Shown in pieces: positions 8,333 to 15,900 of a DNA stretch of 64,000 nucleotides. A model generated the notes under the pieces. That model searched no databases and was not told the origin of the DNA. It was given only the letters and a program-made list of their open reading frames with translations. Source of the DNA: Lachnospiraceae bacterium (GTDB taxonomy: Bacteria; Bacillota; Clostridia; Lachnospirales; Lachnospiraceae). Each line of letters opens with the position of its first letter. The first letter of the stretch is position 1. The stretch covers positions 1 to 64,000 of the forward strand of contig JAFRRM010000025.1 of NCBI GenBank assembly GCA_017428105.1. The letters are read 5' to 3'. The position numbers were made by a program, and so were the translations under genes.

Positions 8333-8381
8333 CCGTTCCCGGCCGTTTCCGCCCCACTCTTCTGTTTCGGAGGATCAAGCC

Positions 8382-8858
8382 ATGTCCTTTTCTGTCCGCC
8401 GCGCGGAAACGCGCGATATCCCGGCCATCCTGGAACTGCTCCGGCAGGTCAACCGCGTGCATCACGACGGGCGGCCTGACCTGTTCCGGCTGACCACCAA
8501 ATATACTGAGGACGAGCTCCCGGCCATTCTGAAGAACGTCCGGACACCGGTGTTCGTGTGCACGGAGGAAGGCGGGCGCGTGCTCGGCCACGGGTTCTGC
8601 ATCCTGCAGCGGCCCGAAAACACGCGGCTGCAGCACGATGTCCTGACGCTGTACATCGACGACATCTGCGTGGACGAGGCGGCGCGGGGCCGAGGCGTTG
8701 GCCGCACCCTGTATGAACACATCCTCTCCTTTGCGCGCGCATGCGGCTGCTACAACGTGACCCTGAACGTGTGGAGCTGCAACCCCGGCGCGATGCGGTT
8801 CTATGAAGAGCTCGGCCTGGTGCCGTATAAAGTGGGGATGGAAACGATCCTGAAGTGA
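8382..8858 (+). CDS. GNAT-family N-acetyltransferase
   Basis: A 158-residue single-domain acetyltransferase. The N-terminus SVRRAETRDIPAILELL is a standard GNAT start. The acetyl-CoA loop is VDEAARGRGVGRTLYEHIL (R/Q-x-x-G-x-G/A) near residues 95-113, and LNVWSCNPGAMRFYEELGL forms motif B. The substrate is not predictable; WSCNPGAMRFYE resembles acetyltransferases acting on small amines or protein N-termini. It lies 49 bases after the MscS gene with GGAGG before its ATG, so the two may be co-transcribed. The unit ends at the terminator at 8881. Confidence 0.9.
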   Translation: MSFSVRRAETRDIPAILELLRQVNRVHHDGRPDLFRLTTKYTEDELPAILKNVRTPVFVCTEEGGRVLGHGFCILQRPENTRLQHDVLTLYIDDICVDEAARGRGVGRTLYEHILSFARACGCYNVTLNVWSCNPGAMRFYEELGLVPYKVGMETILK

Positions 8859-8880
8859 TGCGGGATCCGGTCGACCGAAA

Positions 8881-8907
8881 AGCCCGCCGGTCAGCGGCGG
8901 GCTTTTT
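8881..8907 (+). terminator. Rho-independent terminator after the GNAT gene
   Basis: AGCCCGCCG (8881-8889) pairs with CGGCGGGCT (8895-8903) around a 5-base loop, with T's to 8907 and A's on the other side. It may serve both the rightward GNAT gene and the leftward M48 gene. Confidence 0.85.
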
Positions 8908-8948
8908 GGGTGCGGCAGATTTACGGGAAGGCGCGCAGCATGATCCGC

Positions 8949-10208
8949 TTACACCTCTTCCTCACGGTTTTCCGGCCGCGGGCTCCTCTCCCGCTCCGTT
9001 TTTTCCAGTGCCCGGATCCGCTGCGCGAGCGTGGGATGCGAATAGGTCAGCGCGACCAGCAGCGGCGACGGCGCCACATCGGAGAAGTTTTCCCGCGCCA
9101 GTTTTTTGAGGCCGGAGACCAGGGCGCCGGCGAAGCCCTCCCGCGCGGCGTGCGCATCCGCACGGTATTCGGCGCGACGCGAGAAACTGTTCGTCAGGAA
9201 ACCGAACAGCGGCGTGAACAGGGCGAATTCCACGGTCATGATCAGGATCAGGGCGAAGCCGTAATTGACGCGGTCAAAGCCGAACGCTTGGAATAAGGCC
9301 GGCGTGCGGAGCGTAAGCCACGCAAGCAGCCCGATGATCAGCATCTGCAAAAAGTTCAGCACCTGGTTCCGCAGCGTGTCCTTATGCAGGCCGTGCCCCA
9401 GCTCGTGGGCGAAAACGGCGCAGATCTCGTCGTCCGTCATTCTTTCCAGCAGAGTATCGTACAGCACGATCGTCTTCATCTTCCCGAACCCCGCGAAATA
9501 GGCGTTGGACTTCGTCGAACGGCGCGAGGCATCCATCACGTTGATCGCCCGGACCTTGTACCCGTTTTTCTCCAGCAGCGCCGTCAGACGGTCCCGCAGT
9601 TCTCCCTCCGGGAGCGGCGTGAATTTATTGAAGATCCGGCTGAGCAGCGGATAAATGAAGGAGAAAAAGAGCATGAAGACGGTCATCACGGCCGCGAAGA
9701 TCAGGATCAGCCAGTCCCCGAAGCGCTGATGCAGCCCCAGCAGCGCGCTGCCGATGCCGAGCAGAATGCCGAACTGGATCACCAGTTCCTTGACCGTATC
9801 GATCACAAACGTCTTTTTCGACGTCCGGTTAAAGCCGTATTTTTCCTCAATGACCATCGTGTCACGGTAAGAAAAGGGCAGGGTGAGCAGGGACGCGGCC
9901 GTATTGAGCAGGATCACGGCGAACATCTGCGTCCAGTCATCCGACCTGAAAAGGCCCGCAAAGGCAGCGTAGATGTTGAAGATCAGGAGGATCAGGTCGA
10001 TCACGAAACCGGCCGTCATATTCCAGTAATTCAGCCGGCATTTTTCCGCGTTGTACTCCTGCTGCCTGGCGTAGGTCTCCGCGTCGTACACGTCCGCGAC
10101 ACAGGGCGGGATCGGGTTCCGGGCGGACGTCTGCTTCAGACGGTTCAGCAGCAGGCCGTACAGAAAGACCAGGGTCACGGCAGCGATCACGGCGATTTTG
10201 ATGATCAT
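8949..10208 (-). CDS. M48-family zinc metalloprotease (Ste24-like)
   Basis: A 419-residue integral membrane protease. The zinc motif HExxH is HELGH (His268-His272) in FAHELGHGLHKDTL; the distal Glu ligand lies in SRRAEYRADAHA. Multiple membrane segments (residues 3-21, 62-82, 100-120, 148-170, 180-200 and two around 290-330) and the C-terminal LTYSHPTLAQRIRALE match CAAX-protease/Ste24 homologues rather than the shorter HtpX. I chose the start at 10208 because AAAGGAGGGACC lies just upstream; a longer open frame adds 26 unlikely residues. The role is probably membrane protein quality control. A TTGCAT/TATAAC promoter lies upstream. Confidence 0.93.
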   Translation of the reverse strand: MIIKIAVIAAVTLVFLYGLLLNRLKQTSARNPIPPCVADVYDAETYARQQEYNAEKCRLNYWNMTAGFVIDLILLIFNIYAAFAGLFRSDDWTQMFAVILLNTAASLLTLPFSYRDTMVIEEKYGFNRTSKKTFVIDTVKELVIQFGILLGIGSALLGLHQRFGDWLILIFAAVMTVFMLFFSFIYPLLSRIFNKFTPLPEGELRDRLTALLEKNGYKVRAINVMDASRRSTKSNAYFAGFGKMKTIVLYDTLLERMTDDEICAVFAHELGHGLHKDTLRNQVLNFLQMLIIGLLAWLTLRTPALFQAFGFDRVNYGFALILIMTVEFALFTPLFGFLTNSFSRRAEYRADAHAAREGFAGALVSGLKKLARENFSDVAPSPLLVALTYSHPTLAQRIRALEKTERERSPRPENREEEV

Positions 10209-10248
10209 AAGGGTCCCTCCTTTCCGCCTGTCAGGCGGATGCATTTTT

Positions 10249-10276
10249 GTTATATCACATTTCGCGGAAGATGCAA
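10249..10276 (-). promoter_or_regulatory. Promoter of the M48 protease gene
   Basis: Read on the minus strand: TTGCAT (10276-10271), a 16-base spacer and TATAAC (10254-10249). A short hairpin (TCCGCC/GGCGGA) lies in the 5' leader near 10223-10239. Confidence 0.6.
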
Positions 10277-10320
10277 ACCTCGGCAAGTCCGGCCGGCCTC
10301 GCCTTTTTCATGGCCGCCTC

Positions 10321-10349
10321 TTGCGGCCGCGCGGCAGGCGGAGTATAAT
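10321..10349 (+). promoter_or_regulatory. Promoter of the thioesterase gene
   Basis: TTGCGG at 10321-10326, exactly 17 bases, then a perfect TATAAT at 10344-10349. It lies 43 bases before the start codon and is divergent from the M48 promoter. Confidence 0.7.
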
Positions 10350-10391
10350 TATTTTGCATGTAAGACACCGCTGCGGAAGAAGGATCGGCTT

Positions 10392-10808
10392 ATGGAACCG
10401 TACAGACACATCGTGCAGTATTATGAAACGGACCGGATGGGCGTCACGCACCATTCGAATTATATCCGCTGGATGGAGGAAGCGCGGGTCGATTTCCTGC
10501 GGCAGATCGGCTGGGGTTACGGCAAGCTGGAGGCGGCCGGGATCCTGTCCCCCGTCACGGCCGTCGAATGCCACTACCGCGCGTCCACGACGTTTTCAGA
10601 CGAGGTCACAGTCCGCGTGACGGTCCGGGAATTCAGCGGCGTCGTGCTGAAACTGCAGTAAGTGATGACCGGGCCGGAGGGCAGGACCGTGTTTGAAGGC
10701 GTTTCCAAACACGGTTTTCTGAACGGCACGGGACGGATCGTCCGGCTGAAGAAGGAGCAGCCGGAGTTTTACGAGGTGCTGATATCGTTTGTGAAGGAAG
10801 GACCGTAA
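10392..10808 (+). pseudogene. Acyl-CoA thioesterase (4HBT/YbgC-like) interrupted by an in-frame stop
   Basis: The frame encodes a hot-dog thioesterase: EPYRHIVQYYETDRMGVTHH carries the catalytic YxxTDxxGVxHHxxY pattern. It continues through SPVTAVECHYRASTTFSDEV to VVLKLQ, where TAA at 10659-10661 interrupts it after 89 residues. The same frame then resumes without any shift as VMTGPEGRTVFEGVSKHGFLNG and runs to TAA at 10806-10808, giving the normal family length of about 138. Family members usually have an aromatic residue (often Tyr, TAT/TAC) at the stop position, so one base change explains the break. The 89-residue product lacks the last strands of the fold and is probably inactive. The promoter looks intact. 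Confidence 0.8.
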
Positions 10809-10832
10809 CTATCATATTCGGAGAGAAGAAAA

Positions 10833-11576
10833 ATGTACGTCAGAGTTGAAAAGCCAGGCAGTGAACCGCCTTATCGTTCTCTTGTCTACGGGATGCTCGG
10901 AGAAGGCCTTTTTTTGCGCTATATAGTTTTGGATCCGGCTTCCGAATGTTTTGAACTGATCGATAACTTCTGGGCAAATGACAGTTCTGACCGGTCCCGT
11001 GTGCTAATGATCCAGTCTGCCCGATCCGATTTTACGGAACTGACGGGCTCTGCTCTCCTTCGGCTCCGGTTTTTCGCCAAAGAGCGGGAAATCAAATGCG
11101 CGGACATCGATTATTTGAGCGGTTACCCGGACGTCTGCACAGATCACGCTTTTCTTTGTGAACTGCTGACTCAGCACCGTGTCCCCCGGTCTCAATGCGC
11201 CTTTCAGCTGCGGGACCTGCCCGACAAAGACGAATGGACATATCTTGACACGCAGGAAGAACTCGACCGGTTTATGCATCTGTTTGCCGGTTTCCACGAC
11301 TCAATGCTGAACAGCATACAATATACCGAGAATCATGAAGGCGCCAGAATGATCACCGCTGTTTTTGACAACCGCGCCTGGTACGGTACCGCTGCACTTT
11401 GCTTTGAAGGCGTGACTTATTTTCAGATCACGCCATCCCGGCCTCAACCTTATGCGATGCGGGAACTGCAGTGGGCCGAATTCCGGATCACGCCCGAGGA
11501 AGGCGTTTACTGGGCGGATTCCGAAGGGGAAAACATCATCAAAGCATACAGTGTCAAGTGGAAAAAAGTGGAATGA
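10833..11576 (+). CDS. Hypothetical protein
   Basis: A 247-residue soluble protein with no recognisable family. The N-terminal half (SLVYGMLGEGLFLRYIVLDP ... FELIDNF) and the C-terminal half (FAGFHDSMLNSIQYTEN ... WYGTAALCFEGVTYFQI) look like two alpha/beta domains. The FHDSMLNSIQY segment resembles small domains found in immunity-like and DUF proteins, but this is only an impression. Base composition is somewhat more AT-rich than its neighbours. GGAGAGAAG precedes the ATG 24 bases after the thioesterase reading frame, so it probably shares that promoter. Confidence 0.65.
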   Translation: MYVRVEKPGSEPPYRSLVYGMLGEGLFLRYIVLDPASECFELIDNFWANDSSDRSRVLMIQSARSDFTELTGSALLRLRFFAKEREIKCADIDYLSGYPDVCTDHAFLCELLTQHRVPRSQCAFQLRDLPDKDEWTYLDTQEELDRFMHLFAGFHDSMLNSIQYTENHEGARMITAVFDNRAWYGTAALCFEGVTYFQITPSRPQPYAMRELQWAEFRITPEEGVYWADSEGENIIKAYSVKWKKVE

Positions 11577-11682
11577 TCTGAACAGTCCGTACCATATGAT
11601 CAGATACCCGCAAAGTATCCGGGTGTCCGGGGCATTCCAGACCTCATTCTATACAGAAGTACCGTGAATCGGGAGGGATCCT

Positions 11683-12549
11683 ATGTTTTTCCTTATTCTG
11701 GCCGCCTCCAGCAGCGCCGCCCTGACCCTGGTGCTGAAACTGTTCCGGGACCCGGAAGCGAACCGTTTCGGCATCCTGCTGGGCAATTATCTGACCTGCG
11801 CCCTGATCGCCTTTCTGCAGATGCCGGAGAAAAGCGGCCTTTTCGCCGTCAGTTCCTCCACACTGATAATGAGCCTGATCGGCGGGTTTCTGTTCGTGGC
11901 CGGTCTGGTCATGATCCAGACCAGCGTAGGACGGAACGGAGCCACGCTGACCGCCGCGTTTTCCAAACTGGGACTGATCGTCCCCCTGCTCATCAGCTTC
12001 CTGTTTTTCCAGGAAGTGCCTTCCCTTCTGAATCTGGCGGGCGTGGGGCTGGCTGCCGCGGCCATTCTTCTGATCACGTTCGGGGCCAAGGAAGCCGGCG
12101 GTGTCCCGGCGGCCGGCGGGGAACGCGCGAGCCTGGCCATCCTGCTCCTGACGCTGCTGGCGAACGGCTGCGCCGAGAGCATGGCGAAGATCTTCTCCCG
12201 CCTGGGGAACCAGCGGGAGGATACCCGGTACTTTTTCTTCCTGTTTCTGACGGCCGCCCTGCTGACTTTCCTGCTGGCCGCCGCGGAAAAGAAAAAGAGC
12301 GGCAGGCGCCTGCGGGGCCGCGAACTGGCCGCCGGCATCCTGGCCGGGATCCCCAATTATTTCTGCTCTTATTTTTTGCTGAAAGCGCTGCTGGACCTGC
12401 CCGCCACACTGGCCTATCCCGCCTTCAGCGTCGGTTCCATCCTGCTGGTAACGGCGGCGGGAGCGCTCTTCTTCCGGGAAAAACTCAGCCGGCGCCAGCT
12501 GGCCGGGCTGGGGCTGATCCTGGGCGCTCTCATTTTGCTGAATCTGTGA
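11683..12549 (+). CDS. EamA-type drug/metabolite transporter
   Basis: A 288-residue membrane protein of the DMT superfamily with about ten hydrophobic helices in two EamA repeats (about residues 1-140 and 150-288). The second repeat ends in the typical pattern REKLSRRQLAGLGLILGALILLNL, and the first in QEVPSLLNLAGVGLAAAAILLITF. Such proteins export amino acids, purines or other metabolites, or import nucleotide sugars; the substrate cannot be told. GGGAGG at 11671-11676 precedes the ATG. About 100 bases lie upstream with no clear promoter. It is the last gene before a new promoter at 12605. Confidence 0.88.
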   Translation: MFFLILAASSSAALTLVLKLFRDPEANRFGILLGNYLTCALIAFLQMPEKSGLFAVSSSTLIMSLIGGFLFVAGLVMIQTSVGRNGATLTAAFSKLGLIVPLLISFLFFQEVPSLLNLAGVGLAAAAILLITFGAKEAGGVPAAGGERASLAILLLTLLANGCAESMAKIFSRLGNQREDTRYFFFLFLTAALLTFLLAAAEKKKSGRRLRGRELAAGILAGIPNYFCSYFLLKALLDLPATLAYPAFSVGSILLVTAAGALFFREKLSRRQLAGLGLILGALILLNL

Positions 12550-12640
12550 CGGCCGGCCGGGTTAATTTTCTCTTTTGACCTCTTTATCCTTTCCGGATCT
12601 GCGCTATAATGGAAAAAAGACAACAGGAGGCGTATCAGAC

Positions 12641-13060
12641 ATGGCAGTTGATTATGAAAAAGAACGGCAGGAAGCCATCGAAGCCGGGACCGCGGCGCTG
12701 ACGTATCTGCGGACGGCCCGCTCGCAGCTGGGCGGCGCACGCGCCTGGGGGATCTGGGATCTTTTCGGAGGCGGCCTGTTTGCGTCCATTGCCAAGCACG
12801 GCAAGATGAACGATGCGCAGGAATCCCTGAACAAAGCGAAAGCGGAACTGCAGAATTTCCGGCGGGAACTGCAGGATCTGGACCGGCTGGATCAGGTCGA
12901 CTTAAGGACCGGCGACTTCATCGGGATCGCGGACGTGGTCTTCGACGGGCTGTTTGCGGACCTTGCCATGCAGAACCGCATCAGCGAGGCCCGGGCGGAG
13001 ATCGACCGCGCGATCACCGGAGTGGAGGAGATCCTGGAAAAGCTGCAGCAGCCCATGTGA
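12641..13060 (+). CDS. Small coiled-coil protein of unknown function
   Basis: A 139-residue cytoplasmic protein, almost wholly helical. A Gly/Trp-rich segment (RAWGIWDLFGGGLFASIAKHG, residues ~35-55) may form an amphipathic hairpin. It is flanked by heptad-like helices (NDAQESLNKAKAELQNFRREL and the C-terminal AEIDRAITGVEEILEKLQQ). The DLFGGGLFA / DVVFDGLFADLA pair looks like an internal duplication of a short motif. Start: ACAGGAGG at 12623-12630 with TATAAT at 12605-12610. I do not know the family's function. It precedes the radical SAM operon but is separated from it by a promoter at 13075. Confidence 0.75.
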   Translation: MAVDYEKERQEAIEAGTAALTYLRTARSQLGGARAWGIWDLFGGGLFASIAKHGKMNDAQESLNKAKAELQNFRRELQDLDRLDQVDLRTGDFIGIADVVFDGLFADLAMQNRISEARAEIDRAITGVEEILEKLQQPM

Positions 13061-13074
13061 ACCCGCGGAAGCGG

Positions 13075-13103
13075 TAGACATCCCGCTGTGATTCTTTTAT
13101 AAT
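13075..13103 (+). promoter_or_regulatory. Promoter of the radical SAM / Cys-tail operon
   Basis: TAGACA at 13075-13080, a 17-base spacer and TATAAT at 13098-13103, 37 bases before the radical SAM start codon. Confidence 0.7.
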
Positions 13104-13139
13104 GTTACTTGCTCTAATTCTGACGACAGGGAGGCCATC

Positions 13140-14537
13140 ATGATTCCCATACCGAAACTGTTCCGAAACACGAAAACGGTCCGGCGGATCCGGGCGTATA
13201 TGGATTCCACGTTCCATGAAGTCCTGCACACGACGCTGAATCCGGACGGGCCCGGCGTGATCCGCATCCATCTGATCCCGCCGAAGGCGGAGGAAAACGC
13301 CCTGAACCCGAGCATAGCGATCGTGAACGGGACCGACATCGTGCCGGTCAATTTCGCGTCGGCGGTGATGCTGGCGGAACTGATCCGCGAAACGAACCGC
13401 TATGACGGAAAAGAGATCGGGGAAGCGGACGTGCAGAACATTCTGAACGGAGCCGCGGACAACGTGAAACAGATCATCCCGATCCTCTCGAAAAAGCGCA
13501 TTCTGGACGACATCCTGCGGATCTTCACCACGATGAAGCAGATCGCATACCGCGAGCCGGTCACGACCGACATCCATACCATGAGCCTTGGTGAGTACGC
13601 GGAATACATGAACGCACCGCACCGCATGGACGTGATGGTCAGCGCGATGACGAAGGACGGAAAATGGCACTGCAACCAGAAATGCGTGCACTGCTACGCG
13701 GCAGGCCAGATCCACTCCGACGAGGCGGAGCTTTCCACGGAAGACTGGAAAAAGATCCTGGACAAGTGCCGCGCGGCCGGCATCCCGCAGGTGACGTTCA
13801 CCGGCGGCGAGCCCACCATGCGCGAAGACCTGTTCGAGCTGATCGCGCATGCGCGCTGGTTCATCTCCCGCCTGAACACCAACGGCATCAAACTGACACC
13901 GGAATACTGCAGAAAGCTGCATGAAGCCGAACTGGACAGCGTGCAGATCACGTTTTATTCGGACGATCCGGCCGTGCATGACCGGCTGGTGGGCGCCGCG
14001 CAGTTTGAAAACACGGCGGCAGCCATCGACAACGCGCTGGCGGAAGGTCTGTCCGTCAGCATCAACACGCCGCTCTGCATGCTGAACCGCGATTATGTGA
14101 AAACGCTGGAGTACCTGCACGGAAAAGGCGTTCTCTACGTGACCTGCTCCGGCCTTATCACGACCGGGAACGCGGCGGGACCCGCGTCCGAACTGCTGCA
14201 GCTCACGAGCGGGGAACTGGAGCAGATCCTGCGCGACGCGGTCGCGTACTGCCACGCGAACGGCATGGAGATCGCGTTCACGTCGCCCGGATGGATCCGT
14301 CCGGAAGTCTTCGAAGAGCTGAACATCCCTTCCCCGTCCTGCGGCGCATGCCTCTCGAACATGGCGATCACCCCGGGCGGCAACGTCGTCCCGTGCCAGA
14401 GCTGGCTGTCCGACGTCCCGCTCGGGAACATGCTGACCGACGACTGGGCTCAGATCTGGGACAGCGCGTCCTGTCTGGAACGCCAGAATTATTCGTCCGA
14501 AATGACGGGCGAATGCCCGTTAAGGAGGTACTGCTGA
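13140..14537 (+). CDS. Radical SAM/SPASM peptide-modifying enzyme candidate
   Basis: A 465-residue enzyme. The N-terminal ~165 residues carry no cluster motif; their helix-rich stretch around residues 65-115 could be a peptide-recognition (RRE/PqqD-like) domain, which is inference. The radical SAM core starts with CxxxCxxC (Cys178, Cys182, Cys185 in WHCNQKCVHCYA) and continues with TFTGGEPTMREDL. A SPASM-like C-terminus follows: CGAC (401/404), GGNVVPC (Cys419) and a terminal ECPLRRYC (459/465), enough for auxiliary Fe-S clusters. SPASM enzymes typically modify ribosomal peptides or proteins. The gene's TGA overlaps the next ATG, whose product has a long cysteine-repeat tail, making that tail the likely substrate. 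Confidence 0.9.
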   Translation: MIPIPKLFRNTKTVRRIRAYMDSTFHEVLHTTLNPDGPGVIRIHLIPPKAEENALNPSIAIVNGTDIVPVNFASAVMLAELIRETNRYDGKEIGEADVQNILNGAADNVKQIIPILSKKRILDDILRIFTTMKQIAYREPVTTDIHTMSLGEYAEYMNAPHRMDVMVSAMTKDGKWHCNQKCVHCYAAGQIHSDEAELSTEDWKKILDKCRAAGIPQVTFTGGEPTMREDLFELIAHARWFISRLNTNGIKLTPEYCRKLHEAELDSVQITFYSDDPAVHDRLVGAAQFENTAAAIDNALAEGLSVSINTPLCMLNRDYVKTLEYLHGKGVLYVTCSGLITTGNAAGPASELLQLTSGELEQILRDAVAYCHANGMEIAFTSPGWIRPEVFEELNIPSPSCGACLSNMAITPGGNVVPCQSWLSDVPLGNMLTDDWAQIWDSASCLERQNYSSEMTGECPLRRYC

Positions 14538-15847
14538 TGAAAACCGCGAAAAAGTCCGCCGCTCTCCTGCTGCTGGCGGCCGTCCTGCTCTTCGGCCTCC
14601 TCTTTTCCGCCGCGCCCGCACACGCGGCCGCGACCGATGAGATCCTGAACTTCACAATCACGGTGGACGTCAACGACGACGCCTCCCTCAACATGACCTA
14701 CCACATCGAATGGAAAGTCCTGTACGACGGCGGCGGCAAGGAGAAGCTCGAATGGGTCGACCTCGGCGTCCCGAACAAGTATCATGAAAACATCACGCCG
14801 CTGAGCAGCACGGTCTCCCGGATCAAGGACAACGGCAGCAAGCTCGCGATCTATCTGGACCGCGGCTACGGCAAGAACGAGGTGGTCACCTTCGAGTTTT
14901 CCATGAAACAGGACCACATGTACCAGATCGACAAATGGGTCCAGGGCGAGACGGTCTACACCTTCACGCCGGCCTGGTTCGATGGCTTTTCCGTCGACAA
15001 TCTCGTGATCCGCTGGAATGCGGACAAGGCGGGCGCCTGGCAGCCGGACTGCTTTGAGGAGGACGGATACCTGGTGTTTGAAGAGTCGCTGTCGCCGGGC
15101 GGCCGCTTCACGATGAGCGTCACCTATCCGAACGACGCCTTTGGCTTCGACGTCAGCCGCCAGAGCGGCGGCGGAAGCGTCGATCCGGTCCTTCCGACCG
15201 AGGAGAACGGCGGCGGCGGAAACGGCGGCGGCAATATCTTCCGCGGCATCATGGAGGTCGTCGGAATACTGCTGGCGGTCGTCATGGTGCTGGGCGTCAT
15301 CGCAGGGCCGTTCGTCCTGATCTTCAAGTTCATCCGCTGGATCGTCGGCGGCACGGGCTTCGGCTCGGAGCAGGCGACCGAGAAAAAGATCACCCGCACC
15401 AAGATCGAGTATTACGACAACTGCCCCAGCTGCGGCTCCGCACGCGAGGAGGGCAAGGACAACTGCCCGTACTGCGGGCGCAGCATGATCAAGAGCAAGG
15501 AAGTCGTGGAGGAGAGCCAGATCGAGAAGCCCGAAAAATACCGTCTGGCCGGCACCTACCGCTACGGCGACTCCCCGAACACCTACATCCGCGTGAACGT
15601 GGTGAACATCCCCGTCAGCCGCCCGCGTTCTTCCGGCGGCAGCCGCTCCACCCGTTCCGGCGGCGGTTCGCATCATTCCTCCTGCGCATCCTCCTGCGCC
15701 TGCGTCTCCTCCTGCGCCTGCGCTTCTTCCTGCGCCTGCGCCTGTGCCTGCGCCTCTTCCGGCCGTGCCGGCTGCTCCGTGAAGGACTTCTTCCGGGCCG
15801 ACGTCCACGAGGAGCGTCTCAAGGTCGACAGCAAGAGGAAGGGCTGA
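14537..15847 (+). CDS. Exported membrane zinc-ribbon protein with SSCA-repeat tail
   Basis: A 436-residue protein, translationally coupled to the radical SAM gene (TGATGA; AAGGAGG at 14522-14528). Order: signal peptide (1-~32, ending PAHAAA); an extracellular beta-rich domain (~35-210) resembling DUF2207 proteins; a Gly-rich linker; a membrane segment (~236-262); a cytoplasmic zinc ribbon (Cys296/299 and Cys310/313); a Ser/Gly/Arg linker; and a tail at 379-413. The tail starts HHSSCA and repeats SSCA units with growing CA runs, then ends GRAGC before a charged terminus. It contains ten cysteines in 31 residues, all alternating with Ala/Ser. The coupling and composition suggest it is modified by the upstream enzyme. 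I know no characterised function. Confidence 0.88.
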   Translation: MKTAKKSAALLLLAAVLLFGLLFSAAPAHAAATDEILNFTITVDVNDDASLNMTYHIEWKVLYDGGGKEKLEWVDLGVPNKYHENITPLSSTVSRIKDNGSKLAIYLDRGYGKNEVVTFEFSMKQDHMYQIDKWVQGETVYTFTPAWFDGFSVDNLVIRWNADKAGAWQPDCFEEDGYLVFEESLSPGGRFTMSVTYPNDAFGFDVSRQSGGGSVDPVLPTEENGGGGNGGGNIFRGIMEVVGILLAVVMVLGVIAGPFVLIFKFIRWIVGGTGFGSEQATEKKITRTKIEYYDNCPSCGSAREEGKDNCPYCGRSMIKSKEVVEESQIEKPEKYRLAGTYRYGDSPNTYIRVNVVNIPVSRPRSSGGSRSTRSGGGSHHSSCASSCACVSSCACASSCACACACASSGRAGCSVKDFFRADVHEERLKVDSKRKG

Positions 15848-15900
15848 CGCTGTGGCAGCGCTGTCAGCAGATCCGAATCACAGGAAAGGAGCATGAAAAA

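Noticed and set aside
10659..10661. Programmed recoding of the thioesterase stop codon
   Set aside because: The stop is TAA, not UGA or UAG, with no selenocysteine- or pyrrolysine-type structure evident, so a nonsense change or sequencing error is simpler.
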